Source: Candidatus Sulfopaludibacter sp. SbA3 (lineage in GTDB: Bacteria; Acidobacteriota; Terriglobia; 20CM-2-55-15). Taken from it: 60,115 bases of DNA. The stretch's first letter is position 1. The number at the start of each line of letters is the position of its first letter. Shown piece after piece: positions 42,036 to 51,042 of the stretch. The stretch spans positions 1 through 60,115 of the forward strand of contig CAMBFR010000011.1 in NCBI GenBank assembly GCA_945865815.1, written 5' to 3'. The translations under genes and the position numbers were made by a program. The notes beneath the pieces were generated by a model that had not been told where the DNA came from, ran no database searches, and saw nothing but the letters and a program-made list of their open reading frames with translations.

Positions 42036-42536
42036 TTACTCCGGAGTCATCAAAGTCGCGTACGTGTACGCGAGCAGCCGGCCGGCTGTGATCGCTCCCA
42101 GCCACAAAACCAGCGATGTTGCGGCGAGTCTGCGTACGTTCCGTCCCACCGGATTCTTATCCACGAATGGATCGTCGAATACGCGCCTTTTGATCATCCA
42201 CATTTCGATCATTGCGATGGTGATCGCAGCAAGCTTCACGTAAAACACCCAGTTCGTGAGCGCCTTCGTCGGATACGCGATCAGGAGCAGAATGCCCGAC
42301 ACGGCATTCATGACAAATCCGGCCCACATCACCGGATAGAATTTCTGCATCGGCCCGATCCGCATGCCCGACGCGAAGCCGAGGAGCCGCAAATCGATGG
42401 CGATATTTGTTCCTGCGAGGAATCCCATGCCTACCGTGTGAAAGATGAGCATCGTCGGGAACACAAATATCGACGGCGACTCCCGCAGGAACGTGCTGAA
42501 AGCGCCCCTCTCGATGAAGATGAAAAATGAGTCCAC
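42036..42536 (-). CDS. Four-TM membrane protein B' (DUF6644-like)
   Basis: A 166-residue paralogue of the next gene, from which it is separated by two bases. It has four hydrophobic segments and IFHTVGMGFLAGTNIAIDLR then LLG in the first, AGFVMNAVSGILLLIAYPTK in the second and ITAGRLLAYTYATL near the end. Both copies keep the histidine in helix 1 and GRLL in the last helix. The tandem position implies either a heterodimer or divergence after duplication. Confidence 0.65.
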   Translation of the reverse strand: MDSFFIFIERGAFSTFLRESPSIFVFPTMLIFHTVGMGFLAGTNIAIDLRLLGFASGMRIGPMQKFYPVMWAGFVMNAVSGILLLIAYPTKALTNWVFYVKLAAITIAMIEMWMIKRRVFDDPFVDKNPVGRNVRRLAATSLVLWLGAITAGRLLAYTYATLMTPE

Positions 42537-42551
42537 CGTTAGCCTCTCATT

Positions 42552-43649
42552 TCAGCGGCCGGCGAGTGTGCAGGCGAGCGTGTCGCGATACATGTTCCCG
42601 AGCTCCGAGTTCAGGCCTCTCCCAAAACCGAACTTGCGGTCGCGGGCGGAGCGGATGAAGGTGCTGCTTGCATCGAGCGGAAGCGCTCTTACATTCCGGC
42701 AGAATTGGTTCCAGATGCCGTTCTGCTGGAGGTATTGCTCGACGTTCGACAGGTAGAACGCCGACACGGTTGCCCCCTTTTCGCGCAGGTACCCGGCGAC
42801 GGACCGTATTGCCCTGGGGCCGCTGAAGTCGCCCACGATGGGTACCAGCAGGTTCTTCGACTCGAGATCCTTCATGAACGAGAAGTTTTCTTCGGTGGCG
42901 AGAAAGCTCCGCGTCTTTCCCTGTCCGTCATCGGCTGTCATGAGGCCCGAATAAGTGACGCGGCCAAACCCCCCGAAGCCACCGAATCCGTTTCCGCGGC
43001 TGGAGGAATAGTTGATACGCGGTCCAAATTCGTAAAAATTGTTATAGACGTAGTCGATGCCGTCCAGGTCCTCCTGCGGGAGCGGCAGCGAGTGTGCTTT
43101 CGCAAGATGATCTCTAATGGCTTCGAGATTTGCCTTGTATAGGGATTTGCTTGATTGGGAGGCCAGGTACGCATCAAAGATCTCCTGGATCGTCGAGTCC
43201 GGCCCCAGTCCTTCAGGACGCTCTATCGAGAAAAGACGCGACACGAAGTCCGCGCGATCCTTCGAAAGCTCGAACAGCGCCTTATACATCAACTGCAGAT
43301 CGAGGTTTCCACGCCGGATGTCGAAGATGAATACCATTTTGGGTTTCAGCGCGGTTATGTAGGTGAAGTTCTGTTCGGGGCCAACGCCGAGATACACGCG
43401 GTTGGTCTGCGCAGTCGCGGTCAACTCGGGAAGCACGTATTGGAACCAGATCTCATTCGACAACAAATTGTCGGATCTGAAATATCCGTTCGGCTCCGAA
43501 AAATCGGTGACAAGCTGCCAGAATTCCTGATCCGAGAGCCGTGCCGGGAGGGTTTCGACAGTGGTCTGCGTTCCCGTGCTGAACCACAGGCCCGCCAGGA
43601 CCGTGGCGAAGACTGTAACTATGACCGCCAGAAACGACCGTCGATTCAT
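42552..43649 (-). CDS. Secreted protein of unknown function, paralogue A'
   Basis: A 365-residue protein. The N-terminus MNRRSFLAVIVTVFATVLAG is a signal or membrane anchor. The body mirrors paralogue A nearly throughout: LSDQEFWQLVTDFSEPNGYF, VYLGVGPEQNFTYITALKPK, VFIFDIRRGNLDLQLMYKAL and AFYLSNVEQYLQQNGIWNQF. It differs in a GGFGGFGG insertion mid-protein. ATG 43649 was chosen because the signal peptide begins there; a TTG at 43670 is possible. It is the first gene of the A'-B'-B-A operon and is divergent from the efflux operon. Confidence 0.7.
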   Translation of the reverse strand: MNRRSFLAVIVTVFATVLAGLWFSTGTQTTVETLPARLSDQEFWQLVTDFSEPNGYFRSDNLLSNEIWFQYVLPELTATAQTNRVYLGVGPEQNFTYITALKPKMVFIFDIRRGNLDLQLMYKALFELSKDRADFVSRLFSIERPEGLGPDSTIQEIFDAYLASQSSKSLYKANLEAIRDHLAKAHSLPLPQEDLDGIDYVYNNFYEFGPRINYSSSRGNGFGGFGGFGRVTYSGLMTADDGQGKTRSFLATEENFSFMKDLESKNLLVPIVGDFSGPRAIRSVAGYLREKGATVSAFYLSNVEQYLQQNGIWNQFCRNVRALPLDASSTFIRSARDRKFGFGRGLNSELGNMYRDTLACTLAGR

Positions 43650-43706
43650 TTCGACATAACCTACTCCCAAAATTATCGCGGCTCAAGTGAAGTGTTGACT
43701 CGGTCC

Positions 43707-44102
43707 ATGGCGTCAATCAGAATAAACGCCATGCGACGGATCACTGCCTGCAGCGCCTTTATATCCCTGCTGCTGGCAATAGTTTACGCACCGCTGTTCC
43801 ATGTGCATGAGGCGGACGACCACGAAAACGAGTCGTCGACCATACATGCGCATTTCCCGGAGCTGCCGCACGCAGAGCACGATGGCGAAACCATCGACCA
43901 CGGCGCCGATCAGGATTCTCGTCCGGTCGACGTTCTCGCGATGATGGCGCCCTGTTTCATCGAGGGCGTTTTTGTTGTCGTCGAGGAGCCTTTGGTGATC
44001 TCACCTTCCAAGGGCTGTTCCGGGTTCGCCGTGGTGGACGATCCGCGCGCGCACGATCCGCCTTCTCGAATAGCGTTGGTTCCTCGCTCACCTCCCGTTT
44101 AA
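43707..44102 (+). CDS. His-rich secreted protein ahead of the efflux operon
   Basis: About 131 residues with an N-terminal hydrophobic segment (CSAFISLLLAIVYAPLF). A histidine/acid-rich stretch follows (HVHEADDHENESSTIHAHF, then HAEHDGETIDHG). Similar His-rich small exported proteins occur at the head of Czc-type operons and may bind metal. No strong ribosome site is visible at ATG 43707 or ATG 43731, so the start is uncertain. No family recognised. Confidence 0.55.
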   Translation: MASIRINAMRRITACSAFISLLLAIVYAPLFHVHEADDHENESSTIHAHFPELPHAEHDGETIDHGADQDSRPVDVLAMMAPCFIEGVFVVVEEPLVISPSKGCSGFAVVDDPRAHDPPSRIALVPRSPPV

Positions 44103-44168
44103 GCCTGCCATTCCGGGTTACTCCGTAACCTTCCACTATATTTGTGTCTAAAACTATCGTGAGCGTAT

Positions 44169-44624
44169 ATGGACAAAGTCTATTTCCGGTTCTTATCAGT
44201 CTTGTTGCTCTTGTTACTTTCGACGATTGCTATTCACGGTTGCTCCAACGCCGATCCAGCCGAAGCGCCCGTGGCCGTGGCCGAGGAAGAACCTGAGGCA
44301 ATCGCGCGTACGGAATTCACAGCCAGGGTTGAAAATTTCTTCGAATACGAACCACTTCAAAGCGGAAAACCTAGTCAGTTCCGGATTCACCTGACGGATC
44401 TTTCCGATGGAAGTCCCGTCGAGCAAGCCGAGGTCACGCTCGCTGTGAGGCCTCAGGGATCGGCCGAATCGGCCATGCAGGTTGTGGCGCTTGTGGGAAA
44501 AATAACCGGAATTTACGTTGCCGAGGTCGCCATTCCAAGACCCGGCAATTACGATATCGAATTTCATATCAAGAACACCAAGCTCGACGAGCGGTTCCCG
44601 TTGAGCGACTTCAAAGTAGAGTGA
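44169..44624 (+). CDS. Small lipoprotein, FixH-like, efflux-associated
   Basis: A 151-residue protein with a lipoprotein signal (LLLLLSTIAIHGCSNAD; Cys near residue 25). The mature domain (about 48-150) looks like an all-beta FixH/YtkA-type fold: GKPSQFRIHLTDLSDGSPVE, AEVTLAVRPQG and ATIPRPGNY-like IPRPGNYDIEFHI. Such domains accompany metal-handling operons. It ends seven bases before the TolC-family gene and is surely co-transcribed. Function unknown. Confidence 0.6.
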   Translation: MDKVYFRFLSVLLLLLLSTIAIHGCSNADPAEAPVAVAEEEPEAIARTEFTARVENFFEYEPLQSGKPSQFRIHLTDLSDGSPVEQAEVTLAVRPQGSAESAMQVVALVGKITGIYVAEVAIPRPGNYDIEFHIKNTKLDERFPLSDFKVE

Positions 44625-44631
44625 GGATACC

Positions 44632-45876
44632 GTGATCAAGAAACTGATGTTTTTATGCGTACTGATGTCGGTATCCGGTGTTTGGGCGCACAGTCAGGAA
44701 TCCGCTGCTCCGTTGACGCTGGAGCGGGTGGTCGGGCTCTATGTTGAAAAGAATCTCGAACTGGAAGCCGCGCGATACCGGCTCGAGCGCGTGCGGGCCG
44801 ATCAGATTGCGGCTCCCCTGCGGCCGAACCCGGGTGTCACGGTTACCGCGGAGAACTTTGCGTTCAGCGGCCCGACGCCGTTCAGCAAGGTATACGAGGT
44901 GGCGACGTCGTATTCCGAAACCATTGAACTTGGGGGAAAGCGCGAATTGCGCGTGCGGGTCGCGGATCTTACTGTTTCCGTCGCTGAAGCGCAGTTTGCC
45001 GACGTCATGCGCCGGGGCATAGCGGCAGCAAAGCGGCTTTACTTTGAGGCCGTGCTGGCGCGCTATAACCTCGAAGTTGCCGCCGAGAACAGCCAGACGT
45101 TTGCGCAGCTCGTTCAGTTCAATCAGGTTCGTTTCGAGGAAGGCGCAATTCCCGAGTCCGACCTGATCAAAGTGCGTCTCGAGCGCATGAAGTTCGAATC
45201 GGCTTTGAGGCAGGCGGACCTGAACCTGCGTCAGGCCACTATTCGGCTTCTGGAACGGCTCGGTGAGTCTACATTTGCCAGGCAGAACATCGCCGGCGAT
45301 CTGGAATTTGCGGCGGCAGAACCCGCTGTCGAATCGCTGCGCCGGCTTGCCCTGACCGAGCGGGCGGATGTGCAGGCCGCGGCGCGTGAAGTTGCCGCGG
45401 CCAATGAAAGAGTGGCCCTCGAAAATGCGCGAGCGCGCCCGGACCTGCGGCCCTTCTTCGGATACAAGCGTGCCGCCGCGGACAACACGCTTTTGTTTGG
45501 CGTCGTCATTCCGCTTCAGCTTCGCGATCGCAACGAGGCCGGCATCGCGAGGGCGGAATCCGATGTGAAGGCCGCGCAGGCCCAGCTGAAGCTCGCGCAG
45601 AACCGGGCCCTGGCTGAAGTTGAAGCCGCGTACGAAGCGTTTCAGACCGCGCAGCAGCAAGTCCGGACGTTTCGCGACGAGCTGTTGGGACAGGCCGATG
45701 AATCCAGGACCATCGCGTTGGCTGCTTATGAAGAAGGCGGCACGGACCTGCTGCCTTTCCTCGAATCACAACGAACGCGCGCCGAAGTGCGCCAGCAGTA
45801 TTTCCAAAAACTCTTTGAATATCGATCGAGTCTTATCGATCTCGAACTAGCCGTTGGAAGGGAGATCCAGCCATGA
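44632..45876 (+). CDS. TolC/CzcC-family outer-membrane efflux protein
   Basis: A 414-residue protein with a signal peptide and two repeats rich in long helices: LTLERVVGLYVEKNLELEAA, then the second half beginning near VESLRRLALTERADVQAAAR. This matches outer-membrane efflux proteins forming the trimeric channel of CzcCBA systems. It starts with GTG behind GAGGATACC. It overlaps the fusion-protein gene by four bases. Confidence 0.88.
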   Translation: MIKKLMFLCVLMSVSGVWAHSQESAAPLTLERVVGLYVEKNLELEAARYRLERVRADQIAAPLRPNPGVTVTAENFAFSGPTPFSKVYEVATSYSETIELGGKRELRVRVADLTVSVAEAQFADVMRRGIAAAKRLYFEAVLARYNLEVAAENSQTFAQLVQFNQVRFEEGAIPESDLIKVRLERMKFESALRQADLNLRQATIRLLERLGESTFARQNIAGDLEFAAAEPAVESLRRLALTERADVQAAAREVAAANERVALENARARPDLRPFFGYKRAAADNTLLFGVVIPLQLRDRNEAGIARAESDVKAAQAQLKLAQNRALAEVEAAYEAFQTAQQQVRTFRDELLGQADESRTIALAAYEEGGTDLLPFLESQRTRAEVRQQYFQKLFEYRSSLIDLELAVGREIQP

Positions 45877-47111
45877 ATCAACCAAGCAGCAACTCGAGCC
45901 GTTGGGCGGCGCTGGTCATAGCGGCGCTTGCCGTCGCGTTAGTCGCCTTTTTTGTGTTCCGCGAACCCGACGAGGAAGTGGCCGAGGCGGCGCCTGCGGC
46001 CGCGGACACGACCGGCCTCGTCACATTCCTTATGGAACAGCAGTGGCTGATCAAGCTCAAACTGGCTGAGGCGGAAGAGGCTGAGCTGGCGCCACAGATA
46101 CAGTCGGTCGGCCGGGTGGTGGCGGTTCCATCGAACCGCGCCATCGTGGCGCCGCCGGTGAGCGGCATCATACAGAGCGGAACGATGCCGCGCATCGGGC
46201 AGCAGGTGGATCGCGGACAGTTGCTGGCGGTGCTTCTCCAGACTTCCACGGCTGCCGAGGCCGCACAGATTCGCATTGAAAATACCCGCATTGATGCCGA
46301 AGTGCGGCGCCTGGCCCAACTCGAAGTCGAAGCGCAAGCGAGGTTCGATGAGGCCGTCCACGACCACGAACGCGCGGAACGGCTGTACGAGAAAAAAGCG
46401 TATTCACAGAAAGCGCTCGAACAGGACGAGCTCCATCGAAAGGCAATGGAATCTCAACTGGCTGCGGTTCAGGAGCAATTGAAGGCGCTTCGGGTTCCTG
46501 CTGTTTCCGGAGCGGCGTCCTACGAAGTCCGCGCGCCGATCGCCGGAACAATCGTGAACGTCGCCAAATCGGCAGGCGAACAGGTGGCGCCCGGTGAAGC
46601 AATCATCGAGATCATTGCGCTCGATACAGTCTGGGTTGAAGCGCCGGTCTTCGAAAAGGATCTCGGCCGGCTCAACAGCAACATGGGAGCCAGGTTCACC
46701 ACCACGGCTTTTCCGGAAAAGGAATTTACCGGACGGCTGGTCAATATCGGCGCCATCGTCGACGAGCAGACGCGCGCGGCAACGGCTGTTTTTGAAGTGA
46801 ACAACAGGTCCGGCGAACTGCGCGTGGGCATGCAGGCGAACGTACAGCTCGATGGAGGCGCGAAGACGGCGGTGCTTCTGGTGCCCAGGGAATCGATCGT
46901 CGATAACGAGGGCCAGAAAATCGTCTACGTTCTGCGGTCCGGCGAAGAATTCGAGCGCCGCAATGTCGTCGTGGGCGACGAATACGGCTCGAAAGTCGCG
47001 ATCATCTCCGGCATAAAGCCGGGCGAGCGCGTCGTCACGCAGGGAGCATACCAATTGAAGCTGCAGGAACTTCGGCCCGCGGACGCCGGGGCCCACTCAC
47101 ACGAAGTCTAG
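45873..47111 (+). CDS. HlyD/CzcB-family membrane fusion protein
   Basis: A 412-residue periplasmic adaptor. There is an N-terminal membrane anchor (ALVIAALAVALVAFFVF), a lipoyl-like domain (NRAIVAPPVSGIIQSGTMPR), a long coiled-coil hairpin (~125-205), the second lipoyl half (YEVRAPIAGTIVNVAKSAGE) and beta-barrel domains. It couples the RND pump to the outer-membrane channel. The order C-B-A is the classical heavy-metal RND arrangement. Confidence 0.9.
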   Translation: MNQPSSNSSRWAALVIAALAVALVAFFVFREPDEEVAEAAPAAADTTGLVTFLMEQQWLIKLKLAEAEEAELAPQIQSVGRVVAVPSNRAIVAPPVSGIIQSGTMPRIGQQVDRGQLLAVLLQTSTAAEAAQIRIENTRIDAEVRRLAQLEVEAQARFDEAVHDHERAERLYEKKAYSQKALEQDELHRKAMESQLAAVQEQLKALRVPAVSGAASYEVRAPIAGTIVNVAKSAGEQVAPGEAIIEIIALDTVWVEAPVFEKDLGRLNSNMGARFTTTAFPEKEFTGRLVNIGAIVDEQTRAATAVFEVNNRSGELRVGMQANVQLDGGAKTAVLLVPRESIVDNEGQKIVYVLRSGEEFERRNVVVGDEYGSKVAIISGIKPGERVVTQGAYQLKLQELRPADAGAHSHEV

Positions 47112-47120
47112 GAGCAGGAA

Positions 47121-50100
47121 ATGTTGAACCAGATTATTCAATGGTCCATCCGGCAGCGCCTCATCGTCGTGGTTGCCGCGGTCATTCTGCTGATCTACGG
47201 CGGTTTGGTTGCTCTTCGCGCGCCGGTGGATGTGTTTCCGGATCTGACGGCCCCGACAGTCACGATCCTTACCGAATCGCACGGAATGGCGCCGGAGGAA
47301 GTCGAGGCGCTGGTAAGCCTGCCGATCGAGGCCGTGATGAATGGCACCGCCGGCGTGTTCCGGGTGAGGTCGAATTCGGCGGCCGGTATTTCAATCGTCT
47401 TTGTTGAATTCACCCTGGGCACCGACATCTATCGCGCGCGTCAGCTTGTGACCGAAAAGCTTGGCCAGGTTCGGCTCCCGCTGGGCATCCGGCCGCCCGT
47501 GCTGGGCCCGATCTCCTCGACGATGGGTGAAATCATGCTCATTTCGATGAGCCGGCGAACGACGTCGGCGATGGAACTGCGTTCGCTTGCGGACTGGGTG
47601 GTGCGTCCGCGCCTCCTCGGTGTCGCCGGTGTGTCGCAGGTGATGATCATCGGCGGCGAGACCAGGCAGTATCAGGTGCTCGTGAATCCGGCCAGGCTGC
47701 GGGACTACAACCTGACACTGAAGCAGGTAGTGGAAGCCGTCGGCGACGCCAATGCAAATTCTTCAGGCGGCTTTCTGGAGCGGCCTTCCGAGGAATACCT
47801 CATTCGCGCGCGCGGCCGCGTGAACAGCCTCGACGACCTGGCAAATTCCGTGGTTGCCGTAAAAGACGGCACACCCATTCTCGTAAAGAACATCGCAACG
47901 GTTCAACTCGGGGCGGCGCTGAAGCGCGGCGACGGCAGCTTCAATATGGATTCGACCGTCGTGGCAACCATCCAGAAGCAGCCCAATGCGAACACGCTTG
48001 AAGTCACGCAGCAGATCGAAGCGGCGCTGGCGGCGCTGACGCCGACGCTGCCGGGCGATGTGACGATCGAGACCAGGGCATTCCAGCAGGCTTCCTTCAT
48101 CGAACGCGCCATCGACAACATTCAGCGCGCGCTCCTTGAAGGCGGAGTGCTGGTTGCGGTCGTTCTGTTCCTGTTCCTCTGGAATTTCCGGACCACTTTC
48201 ATCAGCCTTACGGCCATTCCGCTTTCGCTGATATCGGCCATCATCACGATGACCTATTTCGGGATCAGCATCAACACGATGACCCTCGGCGGGCTGGCTA
48301 TTGCGATAGGGGAACTGGTCGACGACGCCATTGTCGACGTCGAAAATGTGTTTCGCCGATTGAAGCAAAACGCGCAATCCAGCAAGCCTCAGCCCGTGTC
48401 GACGGTCATCTATAAGGCATCGAGCGAGATTCGAAGCTCGATCGTCTTCGCCACCCTGATCATCGTTCTGGTGTTCCTGCCTCTGTTCAGTCTTGGTGGT
48501 TTCGAGGGACGGATGTTTGCGCCTCTGGCGTTTGCTTACATTGCCTCGATCACCGCTTCGTTGGTGGTGGCCCTGACCGTCACTCCGGCATTGTGCTACT
48601 ACATGCTTGGCCGATCGAAGGTGATCCACAAGGATGCGGATTCAGCTCTTGTCGGGTGGCTCAAGAGGCGCTATTCCAGGACCCTGGATTGGACCCTGCG
48701 GCATCCATCGGAAATCATCATCGCTTCCGTTGCCATGCTGATAATCGCGGTGATGCTCGTCCCCCTCATGGGCCGTGAGTTTTTGCCGCCTTTCAATGAA
48801 GGCGCGATGAATATCAACATCACATTGCCTCCCGGGACGTCGCTGGAGGAGTCGAATCGCATCGGCAGAACGGTTGAAGAAACGGTTCATCGCACTCCGG
48901 AGGTTGTTTCCACAACACGGCGTACCGGCCGCGCGGAATTGGATGAACACGCGGCGGGCGTCAACATGAGTGAAATCGAGGTCGTCACCGAAATCCTCGA
49001 TCGGCCGCACACGGCTGTGATGGATGAAGTGCGGCAGAACCTGTCCCAGATTCCGGGCGTTGTCTCGGAAGTCGGACAGCCGATCTCGCATCGTATCGAT
49101 CACCTGCTGTCGGGTACGCGGGCGCAGATCGCCATCAAGCTTTTCGGGCCCGATCTGGTGACCCTGCGGAACAAGGCGGAAGAAATTCGCGCTGCGATGG
49201 AAACGGTTCCCGGTGTCGTGGATCTGCTGGTGGAGCCGCAGGTCGGCGTCCCGCAGGTGCAGGTGAACATCGACCGCCAGGCGTCGGCGGCTCTTGGTCT
49301 TCGCGCGGCGGATCTGGCCGAGACTGTGGATGTCGCCTTCAATGGCGAGGCTGTCTCCCAGGTTTTGGAGAACCAGAGGACATACGACCTGATCGTGCGG
49401 TTTGATGACGCGTCGCGAAGATCGGTGGAGGCGATCGCTTCGACGCTCATCGACACGCCCGTTGGAGCCAAGGTGCCGATCAGCCAGGTTGCGGAAGTCC
49501 GCGTGGATCAGGGTCCCAACACGATCAATCGCGAAAACGTGCAGCGGCGAATCATCGTGCAGGCAAACGTCTCGAACCGGGACCTCGGCTCGGTAATCGA
49601 CGAGATCCGCGACCATATCGGACGCAGCGTCGCGCTGCCTGAAGGCTACTTCGTCGAGTACGGCGGCCAGTTTGAAGCACAGGAGGCGGCGGCGCGGCAG
49701 ATCACGATCATGTCGTTCGTGACCATCGCCGGAATTGCCCTGCTGCTGTACCTGGCGTTGGGTTCGATCCGGCTTGCGCTGCTCGTCATGGTCAATCTCC
49801 CGCTGGCATTGATCGGCGGCGTGATCATGGTCTTCGTGTCGGGCGGCACGCTGTCTATCGCGTCCCTCATCGGGTTCATTACTTTGTTTGGAATCGCCAC
49901 GCGGAACGGAATTATGCTGATCACGCACTATCAGCATCTGATCCATGAAGAGAATGTCGGTTTTCGCGAGGCCATCGTGCAGGGGTCGCTCGAACGCCTC
50001 AGTCCAATCCTGATGACGGCTCTCGTAACCGGCGTCGGTCTTATTCCCCTGGCGCTGGGCGTGGGCGAGCCCGGGAAGGAAATTCAGCAGCCCATGGCTG

Positions 50101-50252
50101 TTGTGATTCTGGGGGGCATTGTCACATCGACGTTCCTGAACATGGTCGTCATACCGCCGCTATACCTTAAATACGGGCGCGGAAGCGTTCCGGTTCGTGA
50201 AACGGCGGAATACCCCGTGAATGGCGAGGCGCCGTCGCCGACCGGCGACTGA
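47121..50252 (+). CDS. Heavy-metal-type RND efflux permease (CzcA/CusA family)
   Basis: A 1,043-residue inner-membrane pump, opening MLNQIIQWSIRQRLIVVVAA, with about 12 TM helices and two large periplasmic loops, and FLFLWNFRTTFISLTAIPLS in TM2. The TM4 signature near residue 393 reads AIAIGELVDDAIVDVENVFR, unlike the Czc form (DFGxxVDGAVxxxEN) or the Cus form, so the transported metal cannot be assigned by motif. Proton-driven export across both membranes with the two preceding genes is family knowledge. A GGAGCAGGAA site precedes the ATG. Confidence 0.92.
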   Translation: MLNQIIQWSIRQRLIVVVAAVILLIYGGLVALRAPVDVFPDLTAPTVTILTESHGMAPEEVEALVSLPIEAVMNGTAGVFRVRSNSAAGISIVFVEFTLGTDIYRARQLVTEKLGQVRLPLGIRPPVLGPISSTMGEIMLISMSRRTTSAMELRSLADWVVRPRLLGVAGVSQVMIIGGETRQYQVLVNPARLRDYNLTLKQVVEAVGDANANSSGGFLERPSEEYLIRARGRVNSLDDLANSVVAVKDGTPILVKNIATVQLGAALKRGDGSFNMDSTVVATIQKQPNANTLEVTQQIEAALAALTPTLPGDVTIETRAFQQASFIERAIDNIQRALLEGGVLVAVVLFLFLWNFRTTFISLTAIPLSLISAIITMTYFGISINTMTLGGLAIAIGELVDDAIVDVENVFRRLKQNAQSSKPQPVSTVIYKASSEIRSSIVFATLIIVLVFLPLFSLGGFEGRMFAPLAFAYIASITASLVVALTVTPALCYYMLGRSKVIHKDADSALVGWLKRRYSRTLDWTLRHPSEIIIASVAMLIIAVMLVPLMGREFLPPFNEGAMNINITLPPGTSLEESNRIGRTVEETVHRTPEVVSTTRRTGRAELDEHAAGVNMSEIEVVTEILDRPHTAVMDEVRQNLSQIPGVVSEVGQPISHRIDHLLSGTRAQIAIKLFGPDLVTLRNKAEEIRAAMETVPGVVDLLVEPQVGVPQVQVNIDRQASAALGLRAADLAETVDVAFNGEAVSQVLENQRTYDLIVRFDDASRRSVEAIASTLIDTPVGAKVPISQVAEVRVDQGPNTINRENVQRRIIVQANVSNRDLGSVIDEIRDHIGRSVALPEGYFVEYGGQFEAQEAAARQITIMSFVTIAGIALLLYLALGSIRLALLVMVNLPLALIGGVIMVFVSGGTLSIASLIGFITLFGIATRNGIMLITHYQHLIHEENVGFREAIVQGSLERLSPILMTALVTGVGLIPLALGVGEPGKEIQQPMAVVILGGIVTSTFLNMVVIPPLYLKYGRGSVPVRETAEYPVNGEAPSPTGD

Positions 50253-50264
50253 TCGGAGGACGCC

Positions 50265-50888
50265 GTGACAGAAGACGCGCGGGCCATCGCGATCACACAG
50301 GGCCGCAATCTGGAATACCTGACGGTCGGCTGGAACAGCCTGGAAGCAGTCATCGCTGTTGGCTTCGGTTTGCTCGCCGGAAGCATTGCGCTGGTTGGTT
50401 TTGGCTTCGATTCCGTGATCGAAGTGTCTTCGGGCATGGTCCTGATGTGGAGGCTTCACCGCGATAGCGATCCGGGCCGGCGCGAGCAAATCGAGGCGCG
50501 GGCTCTCAAGCTTGTCGGCATTTCATTTCTCGTCCTTGCTGCGTACGTGGCCTATGACGCAGTCGCCTCGTTGGTTCGGAGAGAATCGCCGGAAGTGAGC
50601 TATGGAGGCATGGTCCTGGCGGCGCTTTCTCTCGTTATCATGCCGGCGTTAGCCCGGGCGAAGCGCCGGGTGGCGGCCAATATCAGCAGCCGCGCGCTCC
50701 ACGCGGACGCCCGCCAGACCGACATCTGCGCTTACCTGTCCGCCATTCTGCTCGGGGGACTTCTCCTGAACGCGGTCCTTGGGTAGTGGTGGTCCGACCC
50801 CGTTGCCGCGTTGGCTATGATTCCGATTATCGGAAAGGAAGGCCTCGATGGACTGCGCGGCCAAACCTGCTGCGATGACTGCCACTGA
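50265..50888 (+). pseudogene. Cation-diffusion-facilitator-type transporter with internal amber codon
   Basis: From GTG 50265 (GGAGG just upstream) the frame encodes a six-helix CDF-like domain: GWNSLEAVIAVGFGLLAGSI, VGFGFDSVIEVSSGMVLMWR, SRALHADARQTDICAYLSAI. At 50784-50786 it meets TAG, right after LLLNAVLG. The same frame then continues WWSDPVAALAMIPIIGKEGL and DGLRGQTCCDDCH to TGA at 50886-50888, which is the normal last helix and Cys-rich tail of the family. A single TGG-to-TAG change explains the break. The truncated product would lack its last helix unless the stop is read through. Confidence 0.85.
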
Positions 50889-50980
50889 CTTCCGCTCGCA
50901 GACGAATTTAGCCAAAATCGGCGCGCGAAGGCCGAGCCTTCGCATATCATGCCGCAGCCGAGGGTAGTGTCGGCCTTAAC

Positions 50981-51013
50981 CGTGGGCGCGGGGCTAAAGC
51001 CTCACGCCCACAG
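50981..51013 (+). repeat. Family A palindromic repeat, copy 8
   Basis: GTGGGCGCGGGGCTAAAGCC followed by TCACGCCCACAG; the outer arms GTGGGCG and CGCCCAC are complementary. It sits 30 bases before the receptor gene start. Confidence 0.8.
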
Positions 51014-51042
51014 TTTGTTCAGGTTTTAAATATAGCCCAGCA

